Source: Chitinophaga lutea (GTDB taxonomy: Bacteria; Bacteroidota; Bacteroidia; Chitinophagales; Chitinophagaceae). Taken from it: a stretch of 64,000 nt of DNA. The position numbers and the translations under genes were made by a program. Under the pieces are notes generated by a model. The model saw only the letters and a program-made list of their open reading frames with translations, ran no database searches and was not told where the DNA came from. The stretch spans positions 2,418,001 to 2,482,000 of the forward strand of contig NZ_RPDH01000001.1 of NCBI RefSeq assembly GCF_003813775.1, in the 5' to 3' direction. Positions 36,864 to 45,861 of this stretch are shown here, one piece after another (the stretch's first letter is position 1; every line of letters begins with the position of its first letter).

Positions 36864-37481
36864 ATGCCCGCCTTCAATAGCAAAACATTATTGCAGGAGC
36901 TTCACAACGACGTCAGCAGCCTCCTCAATGTGCTCAACTCCCGCATTATGCCCCAGCCCCGCGCCGCGCTGCTGCAACCGCCCGCACCCGGCAGCTGGAG
37001 CGTTATCCAGTGCCTCGACCATCTGAACAGCTATGGCCTGTATTACCTGCCGCAACTGAAAGCGGCGCTCGACAGGGGAGAGCACCGCGGCTTTCCCGCA
37101 GCCGCAACATTCAAAAGCGGCTGGCTCGGTAACTATTTCACCAACCTCATGCAACCGAAGCCCGATGGCGCACTGAAATCAAAGATGCAGGCGCCCAAAG
37201 ACCACCGCCCCACCCCGCAACCGGATGCGGAGAAGGTACTCGCCGAATTCACCGCACAACAGGAACAGCTGCTGCGCCTGCTGGAACGTGCGCAACGGAC
37301 AAACATCGGGCGGGTGCGTGTGCCGATTTCACTGACGAAGCTGATCAAATTGTCTGCGGGAGATACATTCAGGTTCCTGATCGCGCACGAACAAAGGCAT
37401 ATATTGCAGGCATTGCGCGCACTGCTGGTGGCAACAGGCAACAACAATACTGCAGTATCGATGCAGTATCTCGCCGGTTGA
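36864..37481 (+). CDS. DinB-like four-helix protein
   Basis: A 205-residue protein with the DinB/YfiT-like fold: PGSWSVIQCLDHLNSY supplies the first metal-site histidine, and the C-terminal helix carries HEQRH, the two others. Such proteins form metal-dependent bundles; some are thiol transferases, and most have no known substrate. The ATG at 36864 follows a 104-bp gap containing the inverted repeat. A terminator follows. Confidence 0.8.
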   Translation: MPAFNSKTLLQELHNDVSSLLNVLNSRIMPQPRAALLQPPAPGSWSVIQCLDHLNSYGLYYLPQLKAALDRGEHRGFPAAATFKSGWLGNYFTNLMQPKPDGALKSKMQAPKDHRPTPQPDAEKVLAEFTAQQEQLLRLLERAQRTNIGRVRVPISLTKLIKLSAGDTFRFLIAHEQRHILQALRALLVATGNNNTAVSMQYLAG

Positions 37482-37571
37482 TTGACCAATGAGTTTGCGT
37501 GTTTTCATTTATTACTGCGATGTTAATGCAGTGTTGTAAAACAGCAGTTTTAAAATTATAGTTGATTCTCT

Positions 37572-37613
37572 AAAATGCCCGGTGGTAAAGGCTTTCAGCC
37601 CACCGGGCATTTT
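37572..37613 (+). terminator. Intrinsic terminator after the DinB-like gene
   Basis: 14-bp perfect arms at 37572-37585 and 37600-37613 (AAAATGCCCGGTGG / CCACCGGGCATTTT) with a 14-nt loop. The A-run before and T-run after make it able to work in both directions. It lies 90 bp after the stop. Confidence 0.85.
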
Positions 37614-37746
37614 ATTGTCGATAACAAACACTTAACAATAGTAATACGTGTTGAATACTACTTTAGTATTAACAATTAGTGAAAGAATATGCCGCTCACG
37701 GCATTTCAAAAATAAATCTGTGTCTTTTAATGGTTAACTTGGGGAA

Positions 37747-37772
37747 AGAGCCTGGTTCTCAAACCGGGCTCT
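37747..37772 (-). terminator. Hairpin, probable uvrC terminator
   Basis: 11-bp arms AGAGCCTGGTT / AACCGGGCTCT with one mismatch and loop CTCA, 23 bp beyond the uvrC stop. The T-run is short on both strands. The rest of 37614-37746 holds one short hairpin (37689-37704) and no gene. Confidence 0.5.
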
Positions 37773-37795
37773 CTTTATTTCAGTACGGTTGTTTT

Positions 37796-39631
37796 TTATG
37801 ATGCCGTTTCCTCGTTGCCGTTCATTTCTTCGCCATGGAAATGCCGCCAGATCAGTTGCGCTTTGCTTTGGCCCACTTCTTTCACAAGCTCTTCCATACT
37901 CAGCTGTTTTACTTTATTGACGGACCGGAACTGCTGTAATAGCTGTGTGGCGGTGTTTTCGCCGATGCCTTTGATCGCTTCCAGTTCGTTTTTAAAGGTG
38001 CCCTTGCTGCGCTTCTGCCGGTGAAAGGTGATGCCGAAACGGTGCACTTCATCGCGGATGCGGCGAATGAGCTTCAGGCTTTCGCTGTTGAAGGGGAGTT
38101 TGATACTTTCCTTATCGCCGGGAAAGAATATTTCTTCCTCGTTTTTCGCCAGGCCAACCACCGTCATGCTGCCGGTGAGCCCCAGTTTGTAAATGCTGTC
38201 CATGGCAGCGCCCAGCTGTCCCTTGCCGCCGTCGATGATCACCAGCTGCGGCAGCGGCTGCTGTTCGGCCAGTAACCGATTGTACCGGCGGTATACCACT
38301 TCGCTCATGGACGCGAAGTCGTTGATGCCTTCCACTGTTTTGATATTGAAGTGGCGGTAATCTTTTTTGGACGCCACGCCGTCCCTGAACACCACGCAGG
38401 CGGACACGGGATAGCTGCCCTGGAAGTTGGAGTTATCGAAACACTCGATGTGCACGGGAAGCTCCTGTAGTTCAAGGTCGGCCTGCAACTGGTACAGTAC
38501 CTTTTTCTTTTCCATGTCGCTCTTGCCTTCGAGTAGCAGCATTTTTTTCTTGCGCAGCTCTTCACGGAAGTACTCCACGTTTTTGGTGGAAAGATCGACC
38601 AGTTTCTTTTTATCACCGCCTTTGGGCACCGTCAGCGTAACGCCCTCCGCCGGAAACTCAATCCCGAACGGCACCACAATCTCACGGGCGTTGCTCTGGA
38701 AGGCGTCGCGGAGATAGGCGATGGCATAGCTCATTACTTCTTCGTCGCTTTCTTCGAGCTGTTTTTCGAGGGTGACGGTTTTGGTGTCGGCGATGGTGCC
38801 GTTGAGCACGCGCAGGTAGTTGACGTAAGCAAAGTTGCCGTCGGTGATGATGGAGAACACATCCACATTGCCCACGCGCGAGCTCACGATGGTAGAGCGG
38901 GCCTGGTAGGCCTGCAGGCTCTCTATTTTTTTACGCTGTATTTCGGCTTTCTCGAATTCCATATTGGCGGCATGCTCCTGCATGCGCGCTTTAAAAATAT
39001 TGAGCACGGGCGAGAGGTTGCCGCGCAGGATCTCTTTTACCTGCTGCAGCCCTTCGCGGTAATCTTCCTCTGTTTGCAGGTCTTCGCAGGGGCCTTTGCA
39101 GTTGCCGAGATGGTATTCGAGGCAGACCTTGAATTTCCCCTTTTTGATGTTCTGCGGGCTGAGGTTGAGGTTGCAGGTGCGCAGCGGGATGTTGTAGCGG
39201 ATAACGTCGAGCACCTCCCGCACGCGGCCTACGGACGTGAAGGGGCCCAGGTATTCGGAGCCGTCGCGGATAAGGCGGCGGGTGAGGAATACGCGCGGAA
39301 AAGGTTCGTGTTTGATGACGATGTAAGGGTAACTTTTATCGTCTTTCAGCTCGATGTTGTACCGCGGCCGGAACTGTTTGATGAGCGAGTTTTCGAGCAA
39401 AAATGCGTCCTGCTCGGAATCCACGATGGTAAACTCGATATGGTGGATGGTGTCCACCAGTTTGCGGGTTTTATAGTTGTCGTGATTTTTGACGAAATAG
39501 GAACTGACCCGTTTGCGCAGGCTTTTGGCTTTGCCGATGTACAGCAGTTCGCCGTCGGCCCCGAAGTATTTGTAAATACCCGCTTGTGTGGGAATGGTAT
39601 GAGAAATCTGTTGAAACTCCGCTGCTGTCAT
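37796..39631 (-). CDS. uvrC: Excinuclease ABC subunit C
   Basis: A 611-residue nucleotide-excision-repair nuclease that cuts on both sides of a lesion held by UvrB. The N-terminal GIY-YIG domain (AGIYKYFGADGELLYIGKAKSLRKRVSSYF, about 17-95) makes the 3' cut. A UVR motif (about 205-240) binds UvrB. An RNase H-like domain (about 370-530; IECFDNSNFQG, LVIIDGGKGQL) makes the 5' cut, and tandem HhH motifs close the protein. It is full-length and has a 2-bp gap to the upstream lipoprotein gene, so the two are probably cotranscribed. Confidence 0.97.
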   Translation of the reverse strand: MTAAEFQQISHTIPTQAGIYKYFGADGELLYIGKAKSLRKRVSSYFVKNHDNYKTRKLVDTIHHIEFTIVDSEQDAFLLENSLIKQFRPRYNIELKDDKSYPYIVIKHEPFPRVFLTRRLIRDGSEYLGPFTSVGRVREVLDVIRYNIPLRTCNLNLSPQNIKKGKFKVCLEYHLGNCKGPCEDLQTEEDYREGLQQVKEILRGNLSPVLNIFKARMQEHAANMEFEKAEIQRKKIESLQAYQARSTIVSSRVGNVDVFSIITDGNFAYVNYLRVLNGTIADTKTVTLEKQLEESDEEVMSYAIAYLRDAFQSNAREIVVPFGIEFPAEGVTLTVPKGGDKKKLVDLSTKNVEYFREELRKKKMLLLEGKSDMEKKKVLYQLQADLELQELPVHIECFDNSNFQGSYPVSACVVFRDGVASKKDYRHFNIKTVEGINDFASMSEVVYRRYNRLLAEQQPLPQLVIIDGGKGQLGAAMDSIYKLGLTGSMTVVGLAKNEEEIFFPGDKESIKLPFNSESLKLIRRIRDEVHRFGITFHRQKRSKGTFKNELEAIKGIGENTATQLLQQFRSVNKVKQLSMEELVKEVGQSKAQLIWRHFHGEEMNGNEETAS

Positions 39632-39633
39632 GT

Positions 39634-40203
39634 TTACGCTTTTGCCGGGAGAAACCAGGCCTGCACTTCGAGGTGCTCCGGTTTCATAAAAATGATTTTC
39701 TGAAAGGTGCTGACCCGCAGCTGCCGGCTGCGCTCATACAATATCTCCTGCCGGTATTCATACACCAGGTTGCTGGTGTAGGCGGTTACTCTCGCCGTTT
39801 TGATGCGGCCGTCGCGGTCCACATCGAGGATCAGCTGGTAGGGATTGGTTTGTTTTCCTTTGGATTGCAGGATGAAAGTGGTGTCACCCGCCACCAGCTG
39901 GTTCACGATGGTATCGGCATCGTAAGCATCGGCCAGGGACGGTTTGCTGATGTCCGCATCCATGAGTGGGCGGAAGAGCGCTTCCAGCGAGGCGCTGTCG
40001 CGCACGAGCGCGGAGTCTGCCTGGCCATTGATGCGCACCACCTTGCTAACGTTCAGCTGCTGGTTTTTCAGCCGGGCGATTTCATCCCAGTAATAATTGC
40101 CCAGTGCCCGGTAGCTGGTATCCTTTCGGGTGATTGTCATTTCTTCTTTTGGCAAGCCGCAACCGGCTGCCGTCAGCAGGCATAAGTACGCAATCCACTT
40201 CAT
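39634..40203 (-). CDS. Predicted lipoprotein of unknown function
   Basis: A 189-residue protein with a short lipoprotein signal (LLTAAGC, Cys at about 15). The rest is a mixed alpha/beta domain ending in beta strands (LVYEYRQEILYERSR). I do not recognise the family. It precedes uvrC by 2 bp, which is unlikely to reflect a shared function. Its own promoter probably lies in 40204-40312, after the LVIVD gene terminator. Confidence 0.75.
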   Translation of the reverse strand: MKWIAYLCLLTAAGCGLPKEEMTITRKDTSYRALGNYYWDEIARLKNQQLNVSKVVRINGQADSALVRDSASLEALFRPLMDADISKPSLADAYDADTIVNQLVAGDTTFILQSKGKQTNPYQLILDVDRDGRIKTARVTAYTSNLVYEYRQEILYERSRQLRVSTFQKIIFMKPEHLEVQAWFLPAKA

Positions 40204-40312
40204 TTATTAGTCTTTTTATCGGTCTGACGGAACTTTGTTTTCATCAGAACAATATTAGTCAATTGATGGGGCAATCCCCGGCGCCGCAACGCCTTACCCG
40301 CAAATTTACCCC

Positions 40313-40343
40313 AAAAAAATAATGCGCCGTGAAAACGGCGCAT
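40313..40343 (-). terminator. Intrinsic terminator of the LVIVD-repeat gene
   Basis: Perfect 9-bp stem ATGCGCCGT / ACGGCGCAT with a GAAA loop on the plus strand. On the minus strand it is followed by A and then seven T residues at 40319-40313. Confidence 0.9.
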
Positions 40344-40431
40344 CTGATGCATGAGCAAATCTGTCGAGAGCACTAAAATTCTTGGCCTGAGAGCCAATTC
40401 AGTCGGAATAAGTTATGACGGCGCTGAAAGA

Positions 40432-41718
40432 TCAGCGTGTTTTGTTCGTTATCTGGATCCTGCTCACCATGACAGGCTTGTTCATGGTGTAGTAGCTGTA
40501 CTGGTAAATCCCGTCGGCGGCGCTCACCAGCAGGCGGCTGCCGCTGTCGAACGGAATGACGTCGTAAGCGTTCAGGCCTTCCTCCAGTTTGGTGGTTTCG
40601 ATCCGGTTGGGCCTGGAGGCGTCCATAAACCGGAGCCCGTGCGTTCCTTCGCACACGAAAAGTTTCCCGTTATCAATGGCCAGCCCATGCGGGTTTTTGA
40701 GATTGTATGTGGCCAGTTTTACGGGTTTGGTCACATCCTTCACATCATACACCAGTAACTGGTTCAGGGTGCCCTGGCAGGCATTGCCGGAGCGGATGGT
40801 CACATACGCCGTGGTGCCTTCCACCACCACCGGGTCGCAGGCCCTGAAGTGCGTCACCACCGATTTGCGTTCGGGTTTCGACGGGTCGGCCAGGCCGTAG
40901 ATGTACATGGCGGTCCGGCTGCCGATGAACAGGTTGTCGCCATAAGGGAAAATCGTTTCCACGAATCCCCAGCCTATCGGTGTAACGGGGCCCGCTACAG
41001 GCTCAACCGGGTTCTGCAGGCTGAAAGAGCGCAGCGTACTGGCATCCACCGTATACAGGTAATCTTTCGCAATGGTGAAACGGGCCATGGAACCGCCTTT
41101 GCCTGGTCCGCCGCTACCGGCCTTCGCGCCGGCCATCGAACTGGCTTCGGCGTTGGAAAACATGACTTCACGCCCTGGCGTTACACATGCAACATCGTAA
41201 ACGGTATCTCTCACTGTATAACTCACCACAATGGAATCGGGCTTGCCGTAATGTGAGTAACCGATGATATAACCCTCCCGGTCACTGGCGTAACCCAATG
41301 AGTTTTCCAATGTCTTGATCTTCCGCACATGGGCCGGGTCGCTGATATCGAACAGCAAAAGATCCATGAAGCTATCGGCATACAGGATGTTGCCTTTCAC
41401 GGACATATCCTGGTTGCCTTTTATACTGATAAACGACACCTTGACCGGCGCTGAAGGGTTGCTGTTGTTGATGATATGAATGCCTTCTCCCGGTTCGCTG
41501 ACCAGGATGTATTGCCCTGTGATGTAAATTTTGCCGGTGCTGCCGATTTCACGCGGGGCCTGCGCCACGCCGGCGGCCGCCCTTACATCGGCCAGGGCCA
41601 TCATAACAGGGGTATACAGTTTGGTGGTGATTTTCCTGTTGCACTTATCTTTCGCACATCCACCGAGCATCAGCGCAGCCAATGCCAATAACGGGAAGAT
41701 ACAAAGCAGCTTACGCAT
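40432..41718 (-). CDS. LVIVD-repeat beta-propeller lipoprotein
   Basis: A 428-residue lipoprotein (lipobox LMLGGC, Cys about 21) with repeats of the LVIVD type, seen as LLLFDISDPAHVRKIKTL, LLVYDVKDVTKPVKLATY and MYIYGLADPSKPERKS. These form a beta-propeller at the cell surface or in the periplasm. A low-complexity glycine-rich loop (GAKAGSGGPGKGGS) interrupts it. The role is unknown, and it has no obvious functional link to the neighbours. Its own terminator follows 88 bp downstream. Confidence 0.85.
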   Translation of the reverse strand: MRKLLCIFPLLALAALMLGGCAKDKCNRKITTKLYTPVMMALADVRAAAGVAQAPREIGSTGKIYITGQYILVSEPGEGIHIINNSNPSAPVKVSFISIKGNQDMSVKGNILYADSFMDLLLFDISDPAHVRKIKTLENSLGYASDREGYIIGYSHYGKPDSIVVSYTVRDTVYDVACVTPGREVMFSNAEASSMAGAKAGSGGPGKGGSMARFTIAKDYLYTVDASTLRSFSLQNPVEPVAGPVTPIGWGFVETIFPYGDNLFIGSRTAMYIYGLADPSKPERKSVVTHFRACDPVVVEGTTAYVTIRSGNACQGTLNQLLVYDVKDVTKPVKLATYNLKNPHGLAIDNGKLFVCEGTHGLRFMDASRPNRIETTKLEEGLNAYDVIPFDSGSRLLVSAADGIYQYSYYTMNKPVMVSRIQITNKTR

Positions 41719-41780
41719 AGGGGGACGGATTTGAAGGTTAAACGGGAGGGGTGCGGGAAAAGTTACAGCGGGGGGAAAAT

Positions 41781-41812
41781 AATGTAAAAGGGGATGCGCG
41801 CGGCATCCCCTT
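41781..41812 (-). terminator. Intrinsic terminator of gpmI
   Basis: 10-bp stem AAGGGGATGC / GCATCCCCTT with a 5-nt loop. On the minus strand it is followed by TTTTACATT, 28 bp after the gpmI stop. Confidence 0.8.
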
Positions 41813-41839
41813 CACTATGAATCAATTGTACGTAGGCTG

Positions 41840-43363
41840 TTACACCAGCAGGTTGCCGGTCATCTCCTTCGGCACGGGCAGGCCCATGAAATGAAGGATG
41901 GTGGGGGCGATGTCGCCCAGCTTGCCGTTTTTCACGGCGCCTTTGAAGTCCTGGCTGATAATGAAGAAGGGCACTGGGTTCAGCGTATGCGCCGTATTGG
42001 GCGTACCGTCTTCGTTGATCATATAATCGGAGTTGCCGTGGTCGGCCGTGAGGAAGATCACGTAGTCGTTCAGCAGGGCGGTGGTGACTACCCTGGCCAC
42101 GCAGGCGTCTACGGTTTCCACGGCTTTGATGGCCGCGGGCCAGATACCGGTATGGCCCACCATGTCTGCATTCGCAAAGTTCAGCACGATGAAGTCGGCC
42201 GTTTTTTGCTCCAGTTCGGGAACGATGGCGTCGGTGAGCTCGTAGGCGCTCATCTCGGGCTGCAGGTCGTAGGTCGCTACTTTGGGGGAGGGCACCAGCA
42301 GGCGCTTTTCTCCGTTGAAAGGCGTTTCGCGGCCACCGGAGAAGAAGAAAGATACGTGCGGGTATTTTTCCGTTTCGGCGATGCGGATCTGCGTTTTGCC
42401 GTTTTGCTCCAGCACTTCGCCGAGCGTCATCACCAGGTTGTCGTTGTCGAAAATAACGTGCACGCCGTGGAACGACTTGTCGTATTCGGTCATGGTAGTA
42501 TAATTCAGCGCCAGCGGCTGCATGCCGAACTCGGGGAATGCCTGTTGGGTCAGCACTTCGGTGATTTCGCGGCAGCGGTCTGTTCTGAAGTTGAAGCACA
42601 GCACCGCGTCGCCGGCCTGGATGGTGGCGATGGGCTGCTGCGCCGCGTCTGTAACGATGATCGGTTTGATGAACTCATCAGTCACGCCTTCCGCGTAGGA
42701 AGCTTTGACCGCCGTCAGCAGGCTTTGGGTGGGATTGCCGATGCCATGCACGAGGGCGTCATAGGCCAGTTTTACCCTTTCCCAGCGTTTGTCGCGGTCC
42801 ATCGCGTAATAGCGCCCGGTCACGGAAGCGATCTGCCCGGTGGTCTGCGCCAGGTGGTTCTCCAGGTCTTCCAGGTAGGCCAGCCCGCCCTTGGGGTCGG
42901 TATCGCGGCCGTCTGTAAAGGCGTGGATGAATACTTTTTTCAGCCCGCGCTGCTGCGCGATGGCGGTGAGGGCTTTCACATGGTTGATGTGTGAGTGAAC
43001 ACCGCCGTCGCTCACGAGGCCGATGAGATGCAGGGGTTTGTCGTTGGCGAGGGCATAGTCGATCGCCGCGTTCAGGGCTTTGCTGGCAGCCAGTTCGCCG
43101 GTGCGAACGGCGACGTTGATGCGCTGGAGCTCCTGGTACACGATGCGGCCGGCCCCGATGTTGAGGTGCCCCACTTCCGAATTGCCCATCTGGCCCTCCG
43201 GCAGCCCCACGTCTTCACCACAGGTGATCAGGGAGCTGTGAGGATATTGCTCGTATAAACTATCTACAAAAGGGGTGTTGGCGTGCTCTATGGCGTCGGC
43301 GGCAGGAACTTTGCCCTGGCCCCAGCCATCCATGATGATCAGGATCGCTCTTTTATTTTCCAT
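41840..43363 (-). CDS. gpmI: 2,3-bisphosphoglycerate-independent phosphoglycerate mutase
   Basis: A 507-residue manganese enzyme of glycolysis that converts 3- to 2-phosphoglycerate. The alkaline-phosphatase-like domain has D12 (IIMDGWG), the nucleophile S62 in GNSEVGHLNIGAGR, and the C-terminal metal ligands in LTADHGNSD. The inserted phosphotransferase domain includes HAFTDGRDTDP. Length and motifs are standard, and the start is the ATG at 43363. It forms its own transcription unit with a terminator at 41.8 kb. Confidence 0.97.
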   Translation of the reverse strand: MENKRAILIIMDGWGQGKVPAADAIEHANTPFVDSLYEQYPHSSLITCGEDVGLPEGQMGNSEVGHLNIGAGRIVYQELQRINVAVRTGELAASKALNAAIDYALANDKPLHLIGLVSDGGVHSHINHVKALTAIAQQRGLKKVFIHAFTDGRDTDPKGGLAYLEDLENHLAQTTGQIASVTGRYYAMDRDKRWERVKLAYDALVHGIGNPTQSLLTAVKASYAEGVTDEFIKPIIVTDAAQQPIATIQAGDAVLCFNFRTDRCREITEVLTQQAFPEFGMQPLALNYTTMTEYDKSFHGVHVIFDNDNLVMTLGEVLEQNGKTQIRIAETEKYPHVSFFFSGGRETPFNGEKRLLVPSPKVATYDLQPEMSAYELTDAIVPELEQKTADFIVLNFANADMVGHTGIWPAAIKAVETVDACVARVVTTALLNDYVIFLTADHGNSDYMINEDGTPNTAHTLNPVPFFIISQDFKGAVKNGKLGDIAPTILHFMGLPVPKEMTGNLLV

Positions 43364-43606
43364 ACAATAATCCGTTGTGCGTTTTGAGTGAATCGGGTCG
43401 TGAAATTAATAATAACATCCCTTTCCGCATTTAAAATTTTCATTTTACGGTAATCCTGCACTTATTTTTACATGTTATTCATTTATAATAGATTTGCCGC
43501 TGCATGATAGCACAATGATGGGATATTAACTGATCACCAGCAAATTGGCACAGTTTTAGCACCTTTTATTGTTGATAAAAGTATAATACGACTTAAAAAA
43601 CGGATA
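43364..43606. other. 243-bp divergent intergenic region
   Basis: It separates gpmI from the DUF4783 gene and is A+T-rich. The only clear element I find is the -24/-12-like promoter at 43546-43560, given as its own entry. Confidence 0.6.
43546..43560 (+). promoter_or_regulatory. Candidate sigma-54 (-24/-12) promoter of the DUF4783 gene
   Basis: TGGCAC-N5-TAGC keeps the near-invariant GG and GC at the correct spacing, with one mismatch to TTGC. Transcription would start near 43572, about 35 nt before the ATG at 43607. Confidence 0.6.
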
Positions 43607-44002
43607 ATGAAAAAACTAATCTTTTTGCTGGGGGTACTGGCAGCTTGTGGTATGTTCACAGCTTTTACCCTGATGGCGGGACCGTTTGAAGACGTGATCA
43701 GCGCCATTAAGCAGGGGGATGCCGGTAATCTGGGAAAACACCTCGACAATACGGTGGAGATCAATATGATGGGCAAGTCCAATTCCTACAGCAAGGCACA
43801 GGCAGAAATCATACTGAAGGACTTTTTCGGCAAAAACAGCGTAAAATCTTTCGAACTGATCCATAAAGGCGGCCCCGAGGGCGGCTCCCAGTTTGGCGTA
43901 GGGAACCTGGTGACTTCCGGGGGAAACTACCGTACCTCTTTCTTCCTGCAGAAAAAAGGAAGCACATTTGTACTGAACGAATTACGATTCGAGAATAAAT
44001 AA
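43607..44002 (+). CDS. DUF4783 exported protein
   Basis: A 131-residue protein with a signal peptide (1-24) and a compact NTF2-like domain: two helices (PFEDVISAIKQGDAGNLGKHLDN), then YSKAQAEIILKDFFGKN and beta strands (GGNYRTSFFLQKKG). The family occurs in Bacteroidota and has no known function. It stands alone between a candidate sigma-54 promoter and a terminator, so it is probably made as a single-gene transcript under sigma-54 control (inference). Confidence 0.85.
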   Translation: MKKLIFLLGVLAACGMFTAFTLMAGPFEDVISAIKQGDAGNLGKHLDNTVEINMMGKSNSYSKAQAEIILKDFFGKNSVKSFELIHKGGPEGGSQFGVGNLVTSGGNYRTSFFLQKKGSTFVLNELRFENK

Positions 44003-44033
44003 CGGAAATTCAGCTTAAGAACAAGGAAATTGT

Positions 44034-44066
44034 AAAAGGCTTTCGCAATGGCGGAAGCCTTTTTTG
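44034..44066 (+). terminator. Intrinsic terminator after the DUF4783 gene
   Basis: Stem AAAAGGCTTTCGC pairing with GCGGAAGCCTTTT (one G-T pair), followed by further T residues. nadC begins 34 bp later. Confidence 0.85.
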
Positions 44067-44099
44067 TTTGTAACTTGCCATTCAACTTTTCAGATTTAC

Positions 44100-44960
44100 A
44101 TGTTAGAGAAAGCAATACTGACGGATTTTATCAGCAAGGCACTGGCGGAAGACATCGGAAACGGCGACCATAGCACCCTTGCCTCCATTCCCCCCACCGC
44201 CCGTGGCTCCGCCCGGCTGAAGATCAAGGAAAACGGCGTGCTGGCCGGAATGGAAGTAGCAGAAGCGGTGTTCCGGTACCTGGACATGTTCACCGAATTC
44301 CGCCCCTTCAAACAGGACGGCGACGATATGAAAGTCGGCGAACTGGCTTTCGAGGTGGATGCGGCCGTGCATACCCTGCTGATGGCCGAGCGCCTTGTGC
44401 TGAACTGCATGCAGCGGATGAGCGGCATCGCCACCCTTACCCGCCAATACACCGAAAAACTGAAAGGTTACCATACCAGGGTGCTCGATACCCGTAAAAC
44501 CACCCCCAACTTCCGCCTGCTCGAAAAGGAAGCCGTGCGCATCGGCGGCGGGGTGAACCACCGGATGGGGCTCTATGATATGATCATGCTGAAAGATAAC
44601 CACATCGATTTCTGCGGCGGCATTACCCCCGCGGTGAATAATGTGGTGGCCTATCTCCGGCAGAAAAACCTCTCCCTGCAGATCGAAGTGGAAGCCCGTA
44701 ATCTCGACGATGTGAAGGAAATTCTCGCGGTGGGCCAGGTGCACCGCATCATGCTCGACAATTTCACGCCGGAACAGATACCCGCCGCGCTGGCGCTCAT
44801 CAACGGCCGTTACGAAACCGAAGCATCGGGCGGCATAACCCTGGCTAACGTGGAAGACTATGCGAAAACCGGCGTGGACTTCGTATCTGTCGGCGCCATC
44901 ATCCACCATGCCGTGAGCCTCGACCTGAGCCTGAAAGCCGTTATCAACCCCCACAAATAG
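44100..44960 (+). CDS. nadC: Nicotinate-nucleotide diphosphorylase (carboxylating)
   Basis: A 286-residue enzyme that joins quinolinate and PRPP to give nicotinate mononucleotide in NAD synthesis. The family motifs DTRKTTPNFRLLEKEAVRIGG, HRMGLYDMIMLKDNH and EASGGITLANV are present in order. The ATG at 44100 is chosen since upstream in-frame sequence overlaps the previous terminator. The lipid kinase gene starts 5 bp after its stop, so they share a transcript. Confidence 0.96.
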   Translation: MLEKAILTDFISKALAEDIGNGDHSTLASIPPTARGSARLKIKENGVLAGMEVAEAVFRYLDMFTEFRPFKQDGDDMKVGELAFEVDAAVHTLLMAERLVLNCMQRMSGIATLTRQYTEKLKGYHTRVLDTRKTTPNFRLLEKEAVRIGGGVNHRMGLYDMIMLKDNHIDFCGGITPAVNNVVAYLRQKNLSLQIEVEARNLDDVKEILAVGQVHRIMLDNFTPEQIPAALALINGRYETEASGGITLANVEDYAKTGVDFVSVGAIIHHAVSLDLSLKAVINPHK

Positions 44961-44965
44961 TTGTT

Positions 44966-45850
44966 TTGAGGAAGATACTCATCATCATTAACCGCAAGGC
45001 TGGCACTGACCGTGAGAAACGGCTGGGCGAGGCCATCCGCCGGCACTTACCGGCCGGGGAGTTTGCGGTGGAAACCACCTACCTGCAATACCTCGGCCAT
45101 GGGGCGGACCTTGCGCGCGACGCCGTGCGGCGGGGCGTGGATACGGTGGTGGCCGTGGGCGGCGATGGTTCGATCAACGAAATCGCACAGGGGCTGCTGG
45201 GCTCCAGAACGGCATTGGCTATTGTGCCCCTGGGGAGTGGCAACGGCCTGGCCCGTGCCCTCAAAATACCGCTGGATGCTGGTTTGGCGCTCGAAGTGGT
45301 AGCCAATGGAGAGAAGCGGCCCATGGATGCCGGCTTCGCCAATGAGCACCTTTTCCTGAGCAATGCCGGTGTGGGCTTCGATGCCCTCATCGCCGACCGT
45401 TTCCGGCACAGCAAAAAACGCGGCCTCATCAATTATGCCCGCCTCGTCATCGGCGGGTTTTACAGCTACCGCCCCGCGGCCTACAGCATCCGTGTAGACG
45501 GGCAGGAGCAGGGCCGGAAAGCTTTCCTGATGACGGTGGCCAATGGCAACCAGTTCGGCTACGAGTTCAAGCTGGCCCCGCAGGCCAGCGTGTTCGACGG
45601 TTTGCTGGATGTTTGCCTCGTGCCGCCCCTGAGGTTCTGGGACCTGCTGCCCCTGAGCATCCGCTCGCTGCGCGGCAGCATTCAACAGAGCCGTTACATG
45701 GAACACTTCACCGGTAAGGAAATCGAAGTGAGCAGCGACGACCTCAACTGTCTGCAGGTTGATGGCGACGCCGTGCCGCTCACCAACGGAAAAACGGTGT
45801 ATTTTCGCATTGCGCAGGGCGCCCTGCAGGTGATGGTGCCCGCGCAGTAA
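44966..45850 (+). CDS. Diacylglycerol kinase-like lipid kinase (YegS/DagK family)
   Basis: A 294-residue kinase with the catalytic motif GGDGS (65-69) in VVAVGGDGSINEIAQGL, the PLGSGNGLARAL loop, and the C-terminal beta domain common to diacylglycerol, ceramide and YegS-type kinases. Substrate specificity cannot be told. The only upstream start in frame is a TTG at 44966 (MRKILIIINRKAGT), 5 bp after nadC. The start is consistent with the conserved N-terminus, so a TTG start is likely. It is 11 bp before the YciH gene. Confidence 0.9.
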   Translation: MRKILIIINRKAGTDREKRLGEAIRRHLPAGEFAVETTYLQYLGHGADLARDAVRRGVDTVVAVGGDGSINEIAQGLLGSRTALAIVPLGSGNGLARALKIPLDAGLALEVVANGEKRPMDAGFANEHLFLSNAGVGFDALIADRFRHSKKRGLINYARLVIGGFYSYRPAAYSIRVDGQEQGRKAFLMTVANGNQFGYEFKLAPQASVFDGLLDVCLVPPLRFWDLLPLSIRSLRGSIQQSRYMEHFTGKEIEVSSDDLNCLQVDGDAVPLTNGKTVYFRIAQGALQVMVPAQ

Positions 45851-45861
45851 AAACCAGCATT

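Noticed and set aside
37614..37772. Possible small RNA between the DinB-like gene and uvrC
   Set aside because: Two hairpins are present but no TAnnTTTG or other promoter was found; the second hairpin is better explained as the uvrC terminator.
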